DNA of 10,062 bases from Candidatus Brocadiaceae bacterium (GTDB lineage: Bacteria; Planctomycetota; Brocadiia; Brocadiales; Bathyanammoxibiaceae), in assembly GCA_030018855.1 (NCBI GenBank), contig JASEHG010000060.1, positions 1 through 10,062 of the forward strand, in the 5' to 3' direction. Under the pieces are notes generated by a model that saw only the letters and a list, made by a program, of their open reading frames with translations, ran no database searches and was not told the origin of the DNA. Each line of letters opens with the position of its first letter. The first letter of the stretch is position 1. Both the position numbers and the translations under genes were made by a program. Of this stretch, positions 6,908 to 10,062 are shown one piece after another.

Positions 6908-8887
6908 ATGCCAAAGGTAAACCATCCCTACAAAGTACACTTTCTCCCCCACGACCGGGAGATAGCGGTCCAGGAAGGCACCACTGTCCTGGAGGCAGCC
7001 CATGACGCCAACGTCTACGTCTCCAGTATCTGCGGCGGAGTGGCCACCTGCGGGAAGTGCAAGGTAGTGGTGGAAGAGGGCCACGTAGAATGTCCCCCTA
7101 CCACCCTCCTCTCCTCCGAAGAACTGGCCAATAATTACGTCCTGGCCTGCCAGGCGAGGGTGACCAGTGACCTCCTTATCTCCATCCCTCCCGAGACCAG
7201 GATGGAAGGGGGTAAGATACTCCTCTCCTCAGAGGAGACCGAGGGGGTGACAGCAGGAAAGGTGCACGGTCTCTTACCAGGGGTAGAATACAGACATGAA
7301 CCCTCGGTAAGAAAGATATACCTGGAGCTTGGACCTCCTACCCTTGACGACACACTCCCTGATTATGAACGCCTCAAGAGGGCAATAACGTTAAAGACAG
7401 GCATACCCATGGAGTCCCTGGAGGCAGGACTGGAAACCCTTAAGGGACTACCATTCATTCTTAGACAGGTAGGGGCATCCGCCCCAGGCGGACACGTGCC
7501 CCTACAAATCACTGCCACCGTCGCCCAGCGAGGCATTATGCAGGAAGTCATCCGTATTGAACCAGGCGACACTACCCAGGCAGATTGGGGACTGGCCGTG
7601 GACGTCGGCACCACTACCATCGTGGCCGAACTGGTAAACCTGGCTACCGCAAAGGTGCTGGACATAGAGGCCACCTATAACTCGCAGATGAAATGGGGCG
7701 AAGACTACATACAGCGTATTATGTACGCCACCGAAAGGAATGCCCTGGGAGACCTACAGCAGTCAGTGATAAAGGACATAAACGGCCTCCTGGCCATCCT
7801 CCTGACAAGAAACCACCTCGGGCCCGAAGACATCACTGCCATAACGTGCTCCGGCAACACGGCCATGATACACTTCCTCCTGGAGCTTGACCCTACCCTC
7901 ATCCGTAAAGAACCCTATATAGCCACGGCCAATTTCATCCCCCCCCTGAAGGCCCATGAATTGGGGATAAACATCTATAAACATGCCCCCTTACACTGCC
8001 TCCCCAGCGTGTCGGCTTACGTGGGCGGAGACATTACTGGAGGGGCCATGGCCATCGGGCTGGACCAGGAAGAGCTCCTCTGCCTCTTCATAGACATAGG
8101 TACCAACGGGGAGGTAGTCCTCGGGAACAAGGAATGGATGGTCTGCTGTTCCGCCTCGGCAGGTCCCTCCTTTGAGGGGAGCGGGGTCCATCACGGTATG
8201 AGGGCCGCCTCCGGGGCCATAGAGAGGCTGGACATCAACGAAGATTTTTCATTAAACTACAAGATTATAGGAAACGGGACGCCCAGGGGTATCTGCGGCT
8301 CGGGGCTGCTGGACACCATTGCCGCCCTGCTCCGCAGTGGGGCCATAAGTAAATCGGGGAAATTAGTAAAGGGCTATACCTCCAGGGTTCGTGAGACCGA
8401 AGAGGGCCTGGAATTTCTCATCGTGCCTGCCCCCCAAACGGCCACAGGTTCAGACATCGTCATCACCCAGACCGACATACAGAACCTCATCCGCAGTAAG
8501 GCCGCCATATACTCCGCCGTGGCTACACTGCTGGAGGCCATGCACCTGAAGCCCTCAGACATCCAGAGGGTGTACCTGGCAGGAGGGTTCGGAAATTACC
8601 TGGACGTCAGGAATACCATCACTATCGGCATGCTCCCTGAGATACCTGCTGACAGGATTCGCTTTGTGGGCAACAGTTCCCTGTCCGGGGCAAGGCTGAG
8701 CCTCCTCTCCCAGGAGGCCATGACCAAAGTCAGAGACATTGCCTCCAAGATGACCTACTTTGACCTGATGAGCAACCCTAAGTACATGGACGAATTCATC
8801 TCGGCTAACTTCCTGCCCCACACCAACCCAGACGAGTTCCCGGCAGTGTACCAGGAATTGGCCAGGAGGCACCCCTCTTTTAATTAG
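6908..8887 (+). CDS. acsV: Reductive activator of the corrinoid iron-sulfur protein (RACo, DUF4445 family)
   Basis: RACo uses ATP to drive reduction of accidentally oxidised Co(II) in the corrinoid protein back to Co(I). The 659-residue protein starts with a plant-type [2Fe-2S] ferredoxin domain with Cys42, Cys48, Cys51 and Cys81 (ICGGVATCGKC, LACQ). A linker follows, then an ASKHA-type ATPase domain with phosphate loops AVDVGTTTIV (Asp232) and FIDIGTNGEVV (Asp396), and the adenosine motif LAGGFGNYLD (about 557-566). The ending FLPHTNPDEFP is typical of the family. It starts 18 bp after acsC in the same frame. No Shine-Dalgarno is visible; the gap is C-rich (CCCCTCCCCCT), so re-initiation after acsC is the likely mode. 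The order acsC then RACo matches Moorella and Carboxydothermus. The name acsV is the symbol used in acetogen annotations. Confidence 0.95.
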   Translation: MPKVNHPYKVHFLPHDREIAVQEGTTVLEAAHDANVYVSSICGGVATCGKCKVVVEEGHVECPPTTLLSSEELANNYVLACQARVTSDLLISIPPETRMEGGKILLSSEETEGVTAGKVHGLLPGVEYRHEPSVRKIYLELGPPTLDDTLPDYERLKRAITLKTGIPMESLEAGLETLKGLPFILRQVGASAPGGHVPLQITATVAQRGIMQEVIRIEPGDTTQADWGLAVDVGTTTIVAELVNLATAKVLDIEATYNSQMKWGEDYIQRIMYATERNALGDLQQSVIKDINGLLAILLTRNHLGPEDITAITCSGNTAMIHFLLELDPTLIRKEPYIATANFIPPLKAHELGINIYKHAPLHCLPSVSAYVGGDITGGAMAIGLDQEELLCLFIDIGTNGEVVLGNKEWMVCCSASAGPSFEGSGVHHGMRAASGAIERLDINEDFSLNYKIIGNGTPRGICGSGLLDTIAALLRSGAISKSGKLVKGYTSRVRETEEGLEFLIVPAPQTATGSDIVITQTDIQNLIRSKAAIYSAVATLLEAMHLKPSDIQRVYLAGGFGNYLDVRNTITIGMLPEIPADRIRFVGNSSLSGARLSLLSQEAMTKVRDIASKMTYFDLMSNPKYMDEFISANFLPHTNPDEFPAVYQELARRHPSFN

Positions 8888-8912
8888 GGGGTAGGGATTA
8901 GGGGTTAGAGGA
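8883..8912 (+). repeat. G-rich direct repeat after the RACo gene
   Basis: ATTAGGGG occurs at 8883-8890 and again at 8897-8904, with GTAGGG between and TTAGAGG after. The first unit overlaps the RACo stop codon. Three runs of three to five G plus a GG could allow a G-quadruplex in DNA or mRNA. No coding potential is evident. Confidence 0.45.
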
Positions 8913-8916
8913 AGAA

Positions 8917-8968
8917 ATTGTAAAGTGCAAATTGGAAATTTTAAAATTTACAATTTCCAATTTACAAT
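8917..8968. repeat. A/T-rich inverted repeat, possible operon-end structure
   Basis: AAATTGGAAATT (8929-8940) and AATTTCCAATTT (8952-8963) are perfect 12-base arms around an 11-base loop. An outer ATTGT/ACAAT pair (8917-8921/8964-8968) adds to them across a 7-base bulge, and a 14-bp palindrome (8936-8949) lies at the centre. It could be a weak terminator, a nested repeat copy or a cruciform-forming spacer. There is no GC stem plus T-run, so terminator activity is unproven. Confidence 0.5.
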
Positions 8969-8983
8969 CTCTCATAGATATAG

Positions 8984-9005
8984 GATTGGGGCTCTGTCCC
9001 CAATC
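8984..9005. terminator. GC-containing hairpin, candidate end of the acsA-RACo transcript
   Basis: GATTGGGG (8984-8991) and CCCCAATC (8998-9005) pair perfectly as an 8-bp stem with loop CTCTGT. It lies about 100 bp after the RACo stop and just before the cooC promoter, where a terminator would be expected. No T-tract follows on the plus strand, so it may only be a 3'-end stabiliser or an interspersed repeat. Confidence 0.35.
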
Positions 9006-9023
9006 ACTGGATAGGTAGGAGTT

Positions 9024-9051
9024 TTGCAAGAGTTTCATTGTATGTTATATT
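9024..9051 (+). promoter_or_regulatory. Putative promoter of cooC
   Basis: TTGCAA (9024-9029), a 16-bp spacer and TATATT (9046-9051) preceded by TG at 9043-9044 form an extended -10 promoter. The same 11-mer TATGTTATATT lies in the acsA leader at 625-635. The start would be near 9058, giving a leader of about 115 nt that includes the whole composite repeat. Confidence 0.5.
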
Positions 9052-9068
9052 TTAGTAAGTAAAACAAC

Positions 9069-9127
9069 GTAGGGACAGGTCTTTAGCCCTGTCCTGTGCG
9101 AGGACAGACCTAAAGGTCTGTCCCTAC
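9069..9127. repeat. Composite palindromic repeat, copy 1 (cooC leader)
   Basis: Two 26-base arms (9069-9094 and 9102-9127) are complementary at 22 of 26 positions around a 7-base loop, bounded by GTAG at the left and CTAC at the right. Each arm is itself a palindrome or near-palindrome about a TTTA/TAAA core, for example GGACAGACC-TAAA-GGTCTGTCC on the right. The structure can fold as one long hairpin or two short ones. It resembles interspersed REP- or MITE-like elements. The second copy follows cooC. Confidence 0.75.
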
Positions 9128-9173
9128 ATCTACATCTATTATGGTTTTGAGTATCAACTAGAAGGAGTCCTTG

Positions 9174-9962
9174 ATGTCTTTCACCATCGCCCTGGCAGGG
9201 AAAGGAGGGACGGGTAAGACTACCCTGGCCGCCCTGACCATCAGGTACATAACGGAGACACTGGGGGAGTCCCCCCTCGGCGTGGACGCCGACCCCAACT
9301 CCTCCCTCGGGGCCGCCCTTGGGGTGGAGTACGAAAAGGCCATCTCCGACATGCGAGAGGGCGTAATAGAGAAACGCCTGGACTTCCCCGCCGGTATGTC
9401 CAAGGAGAGATACATTGAGTACTGTATTGAGGAATGTATCATAGAGAGGCCCAGGTTTGACCTCCTGGTCATGGGGAGGCCCGAAGGCCCCGGCTGTTAT
9501 TGCTACGTCAACAACCTCCTGAGAAAGTACCTGGATAAGATGAGTTCAAATTATTCATACATAGTCCTTGACAACGAGGCAGGGATGGAGCACCTCTCCC
9601 GCCGCACCACTAACCGCGTGGACCTCATGTTGGTGGTCTGTGAACCCACCGTAGTGGGCGTGCTCACGGCCAAGAGGATACTGAAACTCACTGAGACACT
9701 CCCCTTGAGCATAAAAGAAAAGGTTGTTATCCTTAATAAGGTACCCCACAGTGCCCTTGACAAGAAGGTGCAGGAATGCCTCCACAAAGAGGGGCTGGAA
9801 CCAAGGGCAAGCTTCCTTTACGATGACGAGATATTCTTTGCCTCCTCAGGAGGGATTTCTCTACTGGAGATTTCTAAGGATAACGCCACTTATAAGGCCC
9901 TTAGCCAATTCTTGAAGGAATACGTACCAGCAGGGGGCCTTCAGGCAACGGTCGGCTCGTAG
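9174..9962 (+). CDS. cooC: CODH maturation ATPase CooC (nickel insertion)
   Basis: CooC is a cytoplasmic MinD/SIMIBI-class ATPase that binds Ni(II) and helps load it into the CODH C-cluster. AAGGAG (9162-9167) lies 6 bases before ATG 9174, so that start is preferred over the TTG at 9171, giving 262 residues. It has a deviant Walker A, GKGGTGKTT (9-17) with the signature Lys10 and Lys15, then VDADPNSSLG with Asp38 and Asp40. The family's CxC nickel-binding motif is Cys108-Tyr-Cys110 (GPGCYCYVNN), and Walker B ends in Asp133 (IVLDNEAGMEH). It has its own putative promoter and is separated from the acs genes by 286 bp of repeats. The stop codon TAG lies inside the second composite repeat, so the last few residues may be of repeat origin. 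Confidence 0.95.
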   Translation: MSFTIALAGKGGTGKTTLAALTIRYITETLGESPLGVDADPNSSLGAALGVEYEKAISDMREGVIEKRLDFPAGMSKERYIEYCIEECIIERPRFDLLVMGRPEGPGCYCYVNNLLRKYLDKMSSNYSYIVLDNEAGMEHLSRRTTNRVDLMLVVCEPTVVGVLTAKRILKLTETLPLSIKEKVVILNKVPHSALDKKVQECLHKEGLEPRASFLYDDEIFFASSGGISLLEISKDNATYKALSQFLKEYVPAGGLQATVGS

Positions 9963-10012
9963 CCGCAGGCTTTAGCCTGCGTAGAACCACGCAACCTAAA
10001 GGTTGCGGTTAC
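9959..10012. repeat. Composite palindromic repeat, copy 2 (overlaps cooC end)
   Basis: Two 23-base arms (9959-9981 and 9990-10012) are complementary at 18 of 23 positions around an 8-base loop and are bounded by GTAG and GTTAC. Each arm is an internal hairpin: GCAGGC-TTTA-GCCTGC on the left, and GCAACC-TAAA-GGTTGC on the right. This is the same two-palindrome architecture as copy 1, with different stem sequences but the same TTTA/TAAA cores. It could serve as a 3'-end structure for cooC mRNA, although no T-run follows. Confidence 0.75.
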
Positions 10013-10062
10013 CTCTGCGAAATAACGCACGGACAAAAGGGATATACATAAGTGGCGAATGG

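Noticed and set aside
9171..9173. TTG start for cooC
   Set aside because: It would leave only 3 bases after the Shine-Dalgarno, while ATG 9174 has a spacing of 6.
9069..10012. CRISPR array or tRNA from the palindromic repeats
   Set aside because: There are only two copies, 0.9 kb apart with a gene between them, without regular spacers, and neither folds as a cloverleaf.
10013..10062. Start of a further gene at the right edge
   Set aside because: The last 50 bases contain no ribosome site with a start codon and are too short to judge.

Overview
The window is a bacterial carbon-fixation locus: the core of the Wood-Ljungdahl (reductive acetyl-CoA) pathway, with a broken-off insertion sequence at its left edge. 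Ordered left to right it holds the 5' part of an IS481-like transposase (minus strand), then on the plus strand CO dehydrogenase (acsA/cooS), acetyl-CoA synthase (acsB), a ClpP-family serine peptidase, the corrinoid iron-sulfur protein large subunit (acsC), the reductive activator of that corrinoid protein (RACo/acsV), and after a 286-bp repeat-rich gap the CODH nickel-maturation ATPase cooC. All cofactor ligands I can check in CODH, ACS, AcsC and RACo are intact, so the pathway genes look functional.

Organism: a strict anaerobe or other CO2-fixing bacterium. ACS has the long bacterial form (726 aa with the N-terminal CODH-docking domain), not the short archaeal form. Codon use is rich in ATA, AGG and GTA within moderately GC-rich DNA. 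Acetogens, anammox planctomycetes, Omnitrophota or Nitrospirota/Desulfobacterota-like lineages would all fit. I cannot choose among them from the sequence.

Layout: 1-418 transposase fragment; 419-692 IS end, two candidate sigma70-type promoters and a leader with a possible Shine-Dalgarno hairpin; 693-8887 five tightly spaced genes (gaps 69, 3, 2 and 18 bp); 8888-9173 G-rich repeat, A/T hairpin, GC hairpin, a second promoter and a composite palindromic repeat; 9174-9962 cooC; 9959-10012 a second composite repeat that overlaps the cooC stop codon; 10013-10062 nothing recognisable.

How it works together: CooC loads nickel into CODH. CODH makes CO from CO2. ACS joins CO, CoA and the methyl group delivered by the corrinoid protein (AcsC plus AcsD, which is not in the window). 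RACo rescues the corrinoid when cobalt is oxidised.

The most unusual element is the ClpP paralogue sitting between acsB and acsC with 2-3 bp spacing. Its active-site Ser and His are kept, but the catalytic Asp position reads Asn, the neighbouring ring-ring sensor Asp reads Arg, and the N-terminal axial segment carries seven consecutive Glu. This suggests a specialised, possibly hetero-oligomeric or regulated ClpP tied to acetyl-CoA pathway enzymes.
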